This document shows positions 31,647 to 39,054 of a stretch of 39,054 nucleotides of DNA, piece after piece. Every line of letters starts with the position of its first letter. Positions within the stretch are counted from its first letter, which is position 1. Origin of the DNA: an uncultured Sterolibacterium sp. (GTDB lineage: Bacteria > Pseudomonadota > Gammaproteobacteria > Burkholderiales > Rhodocyclaceae); assembly GCA_903904605.1 (NCBI GenBank), contig CAIVDC010000007.1, positions 1 to 39,054 on the forward strand. Reading direction: 5' to 3'. A program made the translations under genes and the position numbers. The notes under the pieces were generated by a model, which saw nothing but the letters and a program-made list of their open reading frames with translations, had not been told where the DNA came from and searched no databases.

Positions 31647-33978
31647 GCTCCATCCACCTCAGCAAGGTGTCAAATAAGGAATCGGGATCGTAGGGCTTGG
31701 TCACGAAATCGTTCATGCCTGACGCGAAGCAGCGCGCCTTGTCCTCGACGAAGGCATTCGCGGTCATGGCGAGAATCGGAACCTGACCGCCACGGGCAAA
31801 ATTTCGTATCTGCCGCGTGGCTTCCAAGCCATCCAGTCTGGGCATCTGCATGTCCATCAGGATCACGGCGTACTCTTTGTCCCTGGCCATGGCGACGGCC
31901 TCCACGCCGTCCGCGGCGCGGTCCACCTGCAGGCCGGGCCCTTCCAGCAGCATCGAGGCCACTTCAAGATTGATGGCGTCGTCATCGACCACCAGGACGG
32001 ATTTTCCTGAATGATGCATGCGCAACAGGGCCTCGGCGTCGACCTTTTCGGATGCGGCTGGTGCTGCGGATGAAGTTGCCTTCTTGAGCCGCGCCGTAAA
32101 CCAGAAAGTGCTGCCGACCCCCGGCACACTTTCCGCACCGGCCTTGCCGCCCATCAGTTCCGCCAGGCGCCGCGTGATGGCCAGTCCGAGACCGGTGCCG
32201 CCATACTTGCGGGTGGTCGAATTGTCGGCCTGCTCGAAGGTGCTGAAGAGCCGTGGCAGGGTCTCGGGCGCGATGCCGATGCCGTTGTCCTCGACCTCGA
32301 AACGCACCAGCACCGAGCCGGCGCTGTCCTCCTGGCTGATGGTGCGCAATCTCACCGAACCTTTCTCCGAGAACTTGATGGCGTTGACGGCATAGTTGAG
32401 CAAAGCCTGTTGCAGCCGCGTGCCGTCGCCGACCAGGTTGGGCGGCAGGGATGCGGTTTCGACCAGCAGGCGGATGCCTTTGGCATGGGCGCGCTCGGAC
32501 AGGATCGAACTGACATTGGCCAGCAGGCTGTTGACGACGACCGGGGCTTCCTCCAGCACGAACTTTTCGGCCTCGATCTTGGAAATGTCCAGTATGTCGT
32601 TAACGACGGCCAGCAGGTGTTGCGCGGCGGTATTGATCTTGTCGAGGCGCTCCGCCTGCCTAGGCGTCACTCCTTCACGTCGGAGGATGCTGGCCATGCC
32701 CAGGATGCCATTCATCGGCGTGCGGATCTCGTGGCTCATGTTGGCGAGGAAAGCGCCCTTGGCGCGGTTTGCGGCCTCGGCGGCTTCCTTGGCAAGGACG
32801 AGCGACTGGTTCGCGATCTCGAGGTCGGCGGTGCGCTGGCGCACCCGCTCTTCGAGTTGGCTGTTGAGCAGCCTGATTTCGTCCTCGGCCATCTTGCTCT
32901 GCGTGATGTCCGACAAGGCGGCGACGTAATGGGTGATCTGTCCGTCCGGACCCACGACGGCCGTGATGGTCAGCCACTCGGGAAACACTTCGCCGTTCTT
33001 GCGCCGGTTCCAGATTTCGCCTTGCCAGTACTTCTCGCGAGTCAGGCTTCCCCACAATGCCTTGTAGAACACGGCGTCGTGGCGCCCCGACTTGAGCAGC
33101 CGCGGGGTCTTGCCGATGGCCTCGCAGCTGCTGTAGCCGGTGATCCGGCTGAACGCCTGGTTGGTCTTGAGGATGACCTGATCGGCGTCGGTGACGATCA
33201 GACCCACGTGGGATTCGAAGGCCGTCGCGGCAATCCGCAGTTCGGACTGGAGTTCGGTGACATCGGCGAAGGAAAACACCCGGCCGAAGACCAGGTCGCG
33301 ATGCCGGGCCGGGCGCGACTTGCGTTCGATGATGCGGCCATCGCTCAGGTACAGGATATTGAAGGTCTCGCTATCGGTGTTTGGCTGAATGGCGGCGAGA
33401 TCGTTTCGATAGGCGTCCGGGTCGATGACGGATTCTTCCATGAACGCGAAGACGGCCTCGTCCTCGTGCCGGAGCAGGAGCTCGTCCGACAGACCCCAAA
33501 GCTTCGAGAAGCGCTGGTTCATATTGACGATGCCGCCTTCCCGGTCGAGGAGCAGGATGCCGTCCGTCGTCGCCTCCAGCGTCGCACTCAGGCGCGAGGT
33601 GGCATAGATGAGTTCGTCTTCGGTGCGCTGCCGGGCACCCAGCGGCTCGGCGCGTATGACCAGCCAGGCATGGCCTCCGCTTTCGGCGCGCGCGACGGTC
33701 TTGGTCACCAGCAAGGTCTCGCCGTTTGCGCATCGATAGGAGCTCTCGGTGCCTTGAGCCTCGACGGGGCCGCCCTGGCGCACTTCATCCCAGAAGAATA
33801 CATCCGAGAGGCCGCACTCGATCTCGGTGATCTGGCGACCCAGCAGTTCCTCGCGGCTGTAGCCGAGCAGCTTCAGGGTGGGCCTGCTCGCTTCGAGAAT
33901 TGCCAGGGAAAGCGGGTCGACGAGCAGCAGGATTTCGCGGGTATGGTCGAGCAGTATGCTTTCGAATGCGGCGCTCAA
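31633..33978 (-). CDS. Hybrid sensor histidine kinase with PAS domains and receiver
   Basis: A 781-aa cytoplasmic hybrid kinase; no signal or membrane segments are seen. Three PAS-type domains lie at about residues 5-115, 125-245 and 250-365, the last with the QAFSRITGYSSCEAIGKTPRLL block of PAS/PAC sensors. A coiled-coil linker (370-405) leads to HisKA, with NMSHEIRTPMNGIL and H416 as phospho-acceptor. The ATPase has NYAVNAIKFS, DNGIGI and GGTGLGLAITRRL. A C-terminal receiver (from about 660) has DDD, phospho-acceptor D709 in VILMDMQMPRLDG, and the late T and K in MTAN and VTKPYDP. The start overlaps the upstream HD-GYP gene by 4 nt, so the two proteins probably act in one pathway. The signal is unknown. 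Confidence 0.93.
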   Translation of the reverse strand: MSAAFESILLDHTREILLLVDPLSLAILEASRPTLKLLGYSREELLGRQITEIECGLSDVFFWDEVRQGGPVEAQGTESSYRCANGETLLVTKTVARAESGGHAWLVIRAEPLGARQRTEDELIYATSRLSATLEATTDGILLLDREGGIVNMNQRFSKLWGLSDELLLRHEDEAVFAFMEESVIDPDAYRNDLAAIQPNTDSETFNILYLSDGRIIERKSRPARHRDLVFGRVFSFADVTELQSELRIAATAFESHVGLIVTDADQVILKTNQAFSRITGYSSCEAIGKTPRLLKSGRHDAVFYKALWGSLTREKYWQGEIWNRRKNGEVFPEWLTITAVVGPDGQITHYVAALSDITQSKMAEDEIRLLNSQLEERVRQRTADLEIANQSLVLAKEAAEAANRAKGAFLANMSHEIRTPMNGILGMASILRREGVTPRQAERLDKINTAAQHLLAVVNDILDISKIEAEKFVLEEAPVVVNSLLANVSSILSERAHAKGIRLLVETASLPPNLVGDGTRLQQALLNYAVNAIKFSEKGSVRLRTISQEDSAGSVLVRFEVEDNGIGIAPETLPRLFSTFEQADNSTTRKYGGTGLGLAITRRLAELMGGKAGAESVPGVGSTFWFTARLKKATSSAAPAASEKVDAEALLRMHHSGKSVLVVDDDAINLEVASMLLEGPGLQVDRAADGVEAVAMARDKEYAVILMDMQMPRLDGLEATRQIRNFARGGQVPILAMTANAFVEDKARCFASGMNDFVTKPYDPDSLFDTLLRWMERPRG

Positions 33979-35252
33979 GCGCGATCTCCCGCGTCAGCCG
34001 ATTCGCTGTCGAAGAAATACTTGATCCGCTTGCTCGGGCTCAGATAGGCATAGACCGGGGAGGGGAGCATGGCCGGCCTGATCGCCTTGCCGATGTTCAG
34101 GTCGGTTTCCAGCTCCAGGTTAAGCAGGATGGCCTCTTCCCTGGGCACGCCGGCATCGTAGAGCAGCACCCAGGGCCGCAGCGACTTCTGGGGGTTGACC
34201 GAGACCACCATGGCGAACGCGTCGTTGGAAAGCTTGACGATGGTCCCGGGCGGATAGACCCCCAGGCAGCGGATCATGAGTTGCAGGATCTCATCGTCGA
34301 ACTTCTGCTTATGCTGCGCGAACATCGCGGAAAGCGCCTCGTGCGGCGTCATCGCGCGGGCAAAGTCGACCGGGTTGCAGAGCTTGTCGTAGTAATTGAC
34401 CAGGGAAACGACCCGGGACAGCGGCGCGATCTGATTGAGCTTGAGCGCCCTGGGATACCCGGAGCCGTCGGCCAGCTCGTGATGCTGGGCGATGATGGCG
34501 AGCACGTCGGGTGCCAGGCCCAGGCGCTTGCCCATGGCCACCCCGTACTCGATATGCCGGGCGCGCAACGCGCGCTCCGCCTCGTTGAACCTCTCGGGAG
34601 CTTTCTTCACGATGCGCTCGGGTATCTCTCTCAGCCCGATGTCATGCAATATGGCGCCCGTCCCCAGAGTCACGAACTGCGCTCTGTCCAGATGGAGATC
34701 CTTGGCCAGCATCATGCAGAGGATGGAGACGTTGAGGCTGTGGTAATAGGCTTCGTCGCCGCCGCACTTCTCGCCCATCACATGGAGGGTCACTTCCGGG
34801 CGATCGAGAAATGCGCTGGCGATATGCTTCACCAGTTCGTGCATTTCCTCCATGGCTTCCTTGGGCCGCGTGAAGAGGTTGTCTTCGAAGCTGCGCATCG
34901 CCGCCGCAGTCCTCAGAAATGCCTTCTCGGTCTGCGCCACGGCCCGGCGATGCTCGCCGAGTCGCTGGACGCGCGCATTCTTCTCGGCCATCACCGGGTC
35001 GCGACGGCCCTCAGCCACCGCCGCATCTTCAGGCTGCACCGCGTCGGGACCGACGTCGCTGAGCGCAGGATCGAAGCGAAAACGCGTCTGTTGGAGGGCG
35101 AGCAACTCGAGAAGCTGCTCATGGGTGGAAATCTTGAAGCTGCTCAGGGTGAACGGATGACTGAACCACGGCAGACCGACGTGGATGTACATCCCGATGC
35201 GCAATTGCTCGGGCAGCACCCAGTGGTCGCTGTCGCTATCGTTCGGTCCCAC
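33975..35252 (-). CDS. DUF3391 / HD-GYP domain protein with variant active site
   Basis: A 425-aa protein. The N-terminal DUF3391 domain (about residues 8-125, EQLRIGMYIHVGLPWFSHPF) is followed by an HD-GYP domain (about 135-345), a class that usually hydrolyses cyclic di-GMP. Present: H171, H203-D204, H233, H257-H258-E259, D262, G265-Y-P. Altered: the usual HDIGK reads HDIGL (L207), and the aspartate of the usual ADVYDAL block is asparagine (LVNYYDKL, N286). The protein may have altered metal binding or act by binding rather than catalysis. The start is GTG with GGAAGG upstream; it overlaps the kinase by 4 nt (ATGA). Confidence 0.9.
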   Translation of the reverse strand: MGPNDSDSDHWVLPEQLRIGMYIHVGLPWFSHPFTLSSFKISTHEQLLELLALQQTRFRFDPALSDVGPDAVQPEDAAVAEGRRDPVMAEKNARVQRLGEHRRAVAQTEKAFLRTAAAMRSFEDNLFTRPKEAMEEMHELVKHIASAFLDRPEVTLHVMGEKCGGDEAYYHSLNVSILCMMLAKDLHLDRAQFVTLGTGAILHDIGLREIPERIVKKAPERFNEAERALRARHIEYGVAMGKRLGLAPDVLAIIAQHHELADGSGYPRALKLNQIAPLSRVVSLVNYYDKLCNPVDFARAMTPHEALSAMFAQHKQKFDDEILQLMIRCLGVYPPGTIVKLSNDAFAMVVSVNPQKSLRPWVLLYDAGVPREEAILLNLELETDLNIGKAIRPAMLPSPVYAYLSPSKRIKYFFDSESADAGDRA

Positions 35253-35328
35253 GACACCTTCCTTACGTTGAGCGAGGCGGAGTGTTGGTTACGGGAAGTG
35301 GCCCCGGGATTGTACGTGTTCTATGTCC

Positions 35329-35387
35329 TTGCCTCAAATGATTGGATTGGTCGTCATGTTGACGGTCCGCCGGATGCATTGAGGCAA
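35329..35387. promoter_or_regulatory. Spaced inverted repeat in the HD-GYP / ubiD divergent gap
   Basis: The 190-bp gap between the divergent HD-GYP gene and ubiD holds perfect 9-base arms TTGCCTCAA (35329-35337) and TTGAGGCAA (35379-35387), whose centres are 50 bp apart, near five helical turns. GATAAT at 35421-35426 is a possible -10 for ubiD. A looping operator is possible. No regulator can be named. Confidence 0.35.
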
Positions 35388-35443
35388 ATTCGCCATGGGT
35401 GGTGCAAATGGTTTTTCTAGGATAATGTCTCGCCGTCCATCGC

Positions 35444-36952
35444 ATGCCCGGCCCCAACATGAAATATCAAGATCTGCGCGACTTCCTGCAGCAACTGGAA
35501 AAACTCGGCGAATTGAAGCGGATTGCCGTCGAGGTCGATCCCCGGCTGGAGATGACCGAAATCTGCGACCGGGTGCTGCGCGCCGGCGGGCCCGCGCTGC
35601 TGTTCGAAAAGCCCGCGGGGCATTCCATCCCGGTGCTCGCCAACCTCTTCGGCACGCCGCGGCGCGTGGCCCTGGCGGTGGCCCACGAGGGCGCGGCGGA
35701 CGACTGGCGGACGGTGCTGCGCGAAGTGGGCAGCCTGCTCGGCCAGCTCAAGGAACCGGAGCCGCCCAAGGGCTTCAAGGACGCCTGGGAGAAGCTGCCG
35801 GTGTTCCGTCAGGTGCTCAATATGGCGCCGAAAGTGCTGTCCTCCGCCGCGTGCCAGGAAATCGTCTGGGAAGGCGCCGAGGTCGATCTGGCGCGCCTGC
35901 CGATCCAGACCTGCTGGCCCGACGATGCCGCGCCGCTGATCACCTGGGGACTGACCGTGACGCGCGGTCCGCAGGATGTGCCGCGTGCCCGGACGCGGCA
36001 AAACATCGGCATCTACCGGCAGCAGGTGATCGGCAGGAACAAGCTCATCATGCGCTGGCTGGCGCATCGAGGCGGCGCCCTCGATTACCGGGATCATCTG
36101 CTCGCCCATCCGGATCAGCCCTTCCCGGTGGCGGTGGCGATCGGCGCCGATCCGGCCACGCTCCTGGCGGCGGTGACGCCGGTGCCCGATGCGCTCTCCG
36201 AATATCAGTTCGCGGGTCTGTTGCGCGGCGCCAAGACCGAACTGGTGCGCTGCCTGGGCTCCGAGCTGCAGGTGCCGGCGTCCTGCGAGATCGTCCTGGA
36301 AGGCAGGGTCCATCCGGACGAGACAGCGCCGGAAGGGCCGTTCGGCGACCACACCGGTTATTACAACGAAGTCGCCCGGTTTCCGGTGTTCACCGTTGAC
36401 CGCATCACCATGCGTCGCGAGCCGATCTACCATTCCACATACACCGGCAAGCCGCCCGACGAGCCGGCGATGCTCGGTCTGGCCCTGAACGAGGTGTTCG
36501 TGCCGCTGCTGCAGAAGCAGTATCCGGAAATCATTGACTTCTACCTGCCGCCCGAGGGCTGCTCCTACCGGCTGGCCGTGGTCTCGATCCGGAAGCAGTA
36601 CCCGGGCCACGCCAAGCGCGTGATGTTCGGCATCTGGAGCTTCCTGCGCCAGTTCATGTACACCAAGTTCATCATCGTCACCGACGACGACGTCGATATC
36701 CGCTCCTGGACGGAAGTCATCTGGGCGCTGACCACCCGGGTCGACGCCGCCCGCGACACGCTGATCGCCGAGAACACGCCGATCGACTATCTCGATTTCG
36801 CCAGTCCGGTGGCCAGCCTGGGCAGCAAGATGGGCATAGACGCGACCAGCAAGTGGCCGGGGGAAACCAGCCGCGACTGGGGCCGGCCGATTGCCATGAG
36901 CGACGAAATCAAGGAGCGCGTCGATCTGCTCTGGGATCGGCTAGGCCTGTGA
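35444..36952 (+). CDS. ubiD: 3-polyprenyl-4-hydroxybenzoate decarboxylase
   Basis: A 502-aa prenylated-FMN-dependent decarboxylase acting on 3-polyprenyl-4-hydroxybenzoate in ubiquinone biosynthesis, using a cofactor made by UbiX (not in this window). Diagnostic blocks: [22 protein letters not shown] at the N-terminus, [26 protein letters not shown] (cofactor/substrate region), GEVHP-like [22 protein letters not shown], and [26 protein letters not shown]. Length matches E. coli UbiD (about 497). The ATG five codons before MKYQ gives MPGPN; the internal ATG at 35459 is an equally plausible start since neither has a strong ribosome site. Confidence 0.95.
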   Translation: MPGPNMKYQDLRDFLQQLEKLGELKRIAVEVDPRLEMTEICDRVLRAGGPALLFEKPAGHSIPVLANLFGTPRRVALAVAHEGAADDWRTVLREVGSLLGQLKEPEPPKGFKDAWEKLPVFRQVLNMAPKVLSSAACQEIVWEGAEVDLARLPIQTCWPDDAAPLITWGLTVTRGPQDVPRARTRQNIGIYRQQVIGRNKLIMRWLAHRGGALDYRDHLLAHPDQPFPVAVAIGADPATLLAAVTPVPDALSEYQFAGLLRGAKTELVRCLGSELQVPASCEIVLEGRVHPDETAPEGPFGDHTGYYNEVARFPVFTVDRITMRREPIYHSTYTGKPPDEPAMLGLALNEVFVPLLQKQYPEIIDFYLPPEGCSYRLAVVSIRKQYPGHAKRVMFGIWSFLRQFMYTKFIIVTDDDVDIRSWTEVIWALTTRVDAARDTLIAENTPIDYLDFASPVASLGSKMGIDATSKWPGETSRDWGRPIAMSDEIKERVDLLWDRLGL

Positions 36953-37001
36953 TGGGCGGCGCGTCGGCGAGCCGGCTATAGATATGGAGAAGGACCAATC
37001 G

Positions 37002-37598
37002 ATGTTTCAGGAAGCGGATGGGGACTTGGAATGGGTGCATACCCGGCAGATCACCTGCCGCGGCTTTCGGCGCCGGGACGGCCTTTGGCAGATCGAGGCC
37101 AGCGTCGCCGACGAGAAGGGCCAGACGATGGAATTCAAGTCGCGGCCGACGATCTCGCCCGGCGAACTGATCCATCATCTGACGCTCCGCGTCGTCATCG
37201 ATGACGATTATCAGATTCGCGGCGCGGAGGCGAAGACCCTGGCCGCGCCCTGGCCGGAGTGCCCCGAGGTCGCAGCCGATTATCGCAAGCTGATCGGCTT
37301 GCGCATCGGCCCGGGCTTCAACCGCGCCGTCAAGGAGGTGCTCGGCGGCACGCTCGGCTGCACGCACCTCACCGACCTGCTCGGGCAGATCGGCAACACC
37401 TACATGCAGGCCTCCTGGCCGGATCGCGCGGCGCGGCAAAAGCTGCACGGCGAAGATCCGCGGGCCTGGCCCGACACGCGCACGCTGTCCTTCGTCGAGG
37501 GCTGCCGCGCCTGGCGCCGCGACGGGCCGGTGCTGGCCGGCGAGTATCCGCAGCTGGCGGGCGGGGAAGAGCCCGGCGCGGAGCCCGCTAAGGCATGA
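37002..37598 (+). CDS. DUF2889 family protein
   Basis: A 198-aa cytoplasmic protein of the DUF2889 family. Recognisable parts: HTRQITCRGFRRRDGLWQIEASV near the start, SPGELIHHLTLRVVIDDDYQI in the middle, and LGGTLGCTHLTDLLGQIGNTYMQA near residues 125-150; the conserved Cys-His and Asp could bind a metal, but no function is known. The ATG at 37002 is preferred over one at 36984 because GGAGAAGGA sits at an ideal distance from it. It follows ubiD by about 50 nt and overlaps the convergent radical SAM gene by 11 nt. Confidence 0.85.
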   Translation: MFQEADGDLEWVHTRQITCRGFRRRDGLWQIEASVADEKGQTMEFKSRPTISPGELIHHLTLRVVIDDDYQIRGAEAKTLAAPWPECPEVAADYRKLIGLRIGPGFNRAVKEVLGGTLGCTHLTDLLGQIGNTYMQASWPDRAARQKLHGEDPRAWPDTRTLSFVEGCRAWRRDGPVLAGEYPQLAGGEEPGAEPAKA

Positions 37599-38742
37599 CC
37601 TCGACGTACTCGTAGATCTCGCACTCGGTCAGTTGCCGGCGCAGCGGCGGCGACAGCCGGGCGAACCACTCGTGCGGCGCGTGGCGATCGATCTCCCGGC
37701 CGATGAAGCGGATCAAGGCGCAAATCGGCTCGACCACGTTGCGGCGATAGCGCGCGTCCTTCATGACATAGCCCAGGTGCAGGTTCTTCATGCAGTTGCG
37801 CCGGCACCACGGCAGCGCCTCGCAGTCGCCGCAGGGCATGTCGGCGTGGGGCAGCAGGGCGCTGGGCCGCAGCCAGTTGCCGGCGACGTCGCCTTGCTGC
37901 ATGGCCGGCAGGTACATCATGTCGGGACAGGGAAAGATCTTCCCGTCCGGCATGACATTGAGCAGGTGGCTGGAGGCGCGGCACTGCGTCATGCCGGCAT
38001 ACAGCTCGGTCGCGCGGCTGGGCAGGAGCTTGTTGCGGACGATGCCCATCAGGGGAATGAACGGGTAGAGGGCGTCGCTGCCGGCGAAGAACCGGGCGAT
38101 CAGCTGCGCCAGCACCGACTGTCGCCTGGCCGGGGAGTCGCCGGCGTATTTCTCGTCGGCAACGAACTGGAAATAGACGTAGTCGAAACTCCGCGTCAGT
38201 TCATCGAGTTCGGCGAAGCCGGTGCCGGCATCGCTCCAGGTGACGCGGGCGGTGATGCTGCCGCCGACCTGCCGCCGGACCTGCCGGATGTTCTTCAGCA
38301 CCTGACGGTAGATGCCGCGGCCGCGGTAGCCGTCGGTGATCCGTTCGCCGCCGTCGATGGAGACGAGGATGTTCGACAGCCGGCGAAGGACGGCTTCGGG
38401 CAGCCTGTCGAGGAGCGTGCCGTTGGTCTGCAGCTGATAGCGGAACAGCGGAAAGCGCTGCATCACGGCAATGATGAAATCGCTGTTCAGGGTCGGCTCG
38501 CCGCCGTAAAAGGTGACGTAGATTTCCTTGCCGCCGAGCTGCGTGGCGACGAAGCGCTGCAGCTGGTCGAGGTCGTAGCCGACCTGGCGTTGCGAGCCGA
38601 GAACCTCGCCGACGCCGAGCGAACAGTAACTGCATTTCAGGTTGCAGTTGAGGGTGGTGAGCAGTTGCAGTTCGACGCGGCTGCCGGTGATGGCGCCGGC
38701 ATGCCGGCCTGCGGCCCCTGGTCGTTGCCGGTGGCTGTTCAC
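37588..38742 (-). CDS. Radical SAM/SPASM enzyme
   Basis: A 384-aa radical S-adenosylmethionine enzyme. The first 4Fe-4S motif is CNLKCSYC (C33, C37, C40, CX3CX2C), followed by TFYGGEPTLN and QTNGTLL. The C-terminal SPASM domain is complete: C-X12-G-X4-C (CRASSHLLNVMPDGKIFPC), CX2CX5CX3C (CGDCEALPWCRRNC) and a final Cys in PICAL, so it can hold two auxiliary clusters. Such enzymes modify peptides, sulfatases or cofactors. No precursor peptide or partner was found nearby. The GTG start has AGAGGA at six bases; a TTG five codons earlier is possible. An IS630 end lies immediately upstream. Confidence 0.9.
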   Translation of the reverse strand: MNSHRQRPGAAGRHAGAITGSRVELQLLTTLNCNLKCSYCSLGVGEVLGSQRQVGYDLDQLQRFVATQLGGKEIYVTFYGGEPTLNSDFIIAVMQRFPLFRYQLQTNGTLLDRLPEAVLRRLSNILVSIDGGERITDGYRGRGIYRQVLKNIRQVRRQVGGSITARVTWSDAGTGFAELDELTRSFDYVYFQFVADEKYAGDSPARRQSVLAQLIARFFAGSDALYPFIPLMGIVRNKLLPSRATELYAGMTQCRASSHLLNVMPDGKIFPCPDMMYLPAMQQGDVAGNWLRPSALLPHADMPCGDCEALPWCRRNCMKNLHLGYVMKDARYRRNVVEPICALIRFIGREIDRHAPHEWFARLSPPLRRQLTECEIYEYVEVMP

Positions 38743-38771
38743 TCGCTGTCCTCTCAAGAAACAAAACTGAA

Positions 38772-38801
38772 GGCGTCGGTTTTCATGCGGGCACCGACGC
38801 C
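38772..38801. terminator. Hairpin below the IS630 transposase
   Basis: Nine-base perfect arms GGCGTCGGT / ACCGACGCC around a 12-base loop, just downstream of the transposase stop on the minus strand and followed in that direction by a T-rich stretch (TTCAGTTTTGTTTCTT). It could end transposase transcription before the radical SAM gene. The T-run is interrupted, so confidence is limited. Confidence 0.45.
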
Positions 38802-38808
38802 GGATTAC

Positions 38809-39054
38809 TCAGCAGTCGCCAATATAGGCGACAGAAGGTGCTTGGAAGAATGAGCGAATCAGATTCGGCATTTGCTGTAGCAGAGATAGCTGCTCGGCGA
38901 TTTTCTCTGCCAATTTTTCACCCTTTCGCAAAGGCCGCCTGGCGACCCCGGTGCGTTTGACGTGACTCCATACCAACTCGTCGGGATTCAGTTCGGGGGC
39001 GTACCCGGGCAAAAAGTGCAAAGTCAGGCGACCCTCCGTCGATGCGACATAGTC
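38809..39054 (-). CDS. IS630-family transposase, C-terminal part
   Basis: The last 81 codons of a DDE transposase; the start lies beyond the right edge. RLTLHFLPGYAPELNPDELVW carries the final catalytic glutamate (in NPDE) typical of IS630, followed by the family's SHVKRTGVARRPLRK stretch. The open frame is continuous to a normal stop at the IYIGDC-type end, with no frameshift in the visible part. Many such elements are active, so this may be a recent insertion. Confidence 0.9.
   Translation of the reverse strand, partial: DYVASTEGRLTLHFLPGYAPELNPDELVWSHVKRTGVARRPLRKGEKLAEKIAEQLSLLQQMPNLIRSFFQAPSVAYIGDC

Larger units (their letters stand above)
38758..39054. mobile_element. IS630-family insertion sequence, right part
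   Basis: The end of an IS630-type element enters from the right edge, recognised by its transposase gene. The exact left boundary was not found: no terminal repeat could be paired because the other end is outside the window. The stretch 38758-38808 may be element tail or host promoter DNA. Confidence 0.5.

Noticed and set aside
32410..34047. 545-codon plus-strand frame opposite the hybrid kinase
   Set aside because: No recognisable domain and a composition typical of antisense frames; the kinase frame has full HisKA, ATPase and receiver motifs.
1..39054. CRISPR arrays, tRNA or rRNA genes, restriction or toxin-antitoxin systems
   Set aside because: No regularly spaced repeats, tRNA-like cloverleaf or rRNA sequence was recognised on reading both strands, and no known defence gene families were seen.

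Overview
The window is a GC-rich, densely coding chromosomal stretch that looks like Betaproteobacteria, probably Rhodocyclales or a close relative. The placement is an inference from three things: an APS-type CysH with a DUF934 protein and a CysI-type hemoprotein, an apbE-rseC-rnfABCDGE-rnfH cluster, and ubiA and ubiD genes of proteobacterial type. Nearly all of it is coding. No tRNA, rRNA or CRISPR array was seen.

Layout. (1) 1-4989, minus strand: an assimilatory sulfate reduction operon, in transcription order TSUP permease, cysI, DUF934, cysH, cysD, cysN (cut by the window edge). It diverges from cysB (5094-6038, plus) across about 100 bp carrying a perfect 19-bp palindrome. (2) 6086-8679, plus: an alpha/beta hydrolase, a 4HBT-type thioesterase and a secreted LVIVD-repeat protein. 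(3) 8738-12633, minus: a glutamate/aspartate-type ABC transporter (gltI-J-K-L order), followed by a NYN-LOTUS putative nuclease. (4) 12765-17242, minus: an Atm1-type ABC exporter and a membrane sensor kinase with no response regulator in the window. (5) 17323-17721, plus: a YciA-like acyl-CoA thioesterase. (6) 17726-24627, minus: apbE-rseC-rnfA-B-C-D-G-E-rnfH. A near-perfect FNR/CRP-family box sits about 41.5 bp upstream of an inferred start site, suggesting control by oxygen or NO. (7) 24836-31599, plus: a possible 50-aa ORF, DUF2802, a SPOR protein, RidA, recG, a DapA-like aldolase/lyase, a Tat-signal FAH-family protein and ubiA. (8) 31633-35252, minus: an HD-GYP protein and a hybrid histidine kinase overlapping by 4 nt. 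(9) 35444-37598, plus: ubiD and a DUF2889 gene. (10) 37588-39054, minus: an orphan radical SAM/SPASM enzyme with the 3' end of an IS630-family transposase immediately upstream.

How the genes work together. Region 1 takes sulfate to sulfide: CysDN makes APS, CysH reduces it to sulfite, and CysI reduces sulfite to sulfide. No CysJ flavoprotein or CysC kinase is visible. Region 6 builds a membrane ferredoxin:NAD oxidoreductase (or SoxR-reducing complex) together with the flavin transferase that loads it. UbiA and UbiD act in ubiquinone biosynthesis.

The least explained items are the variant HD-GYP protein paired with a hybrid kinase, the Tat-exported FAH-like enzyme, the SPASM enzyme with no visible substrate, the predicted serine at the RnfD flavinylation site, and the FNR-type promoter of the rnf operon. 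I see no clearly new multi-gene defence or mobile system. Most of the window is housekeeping.
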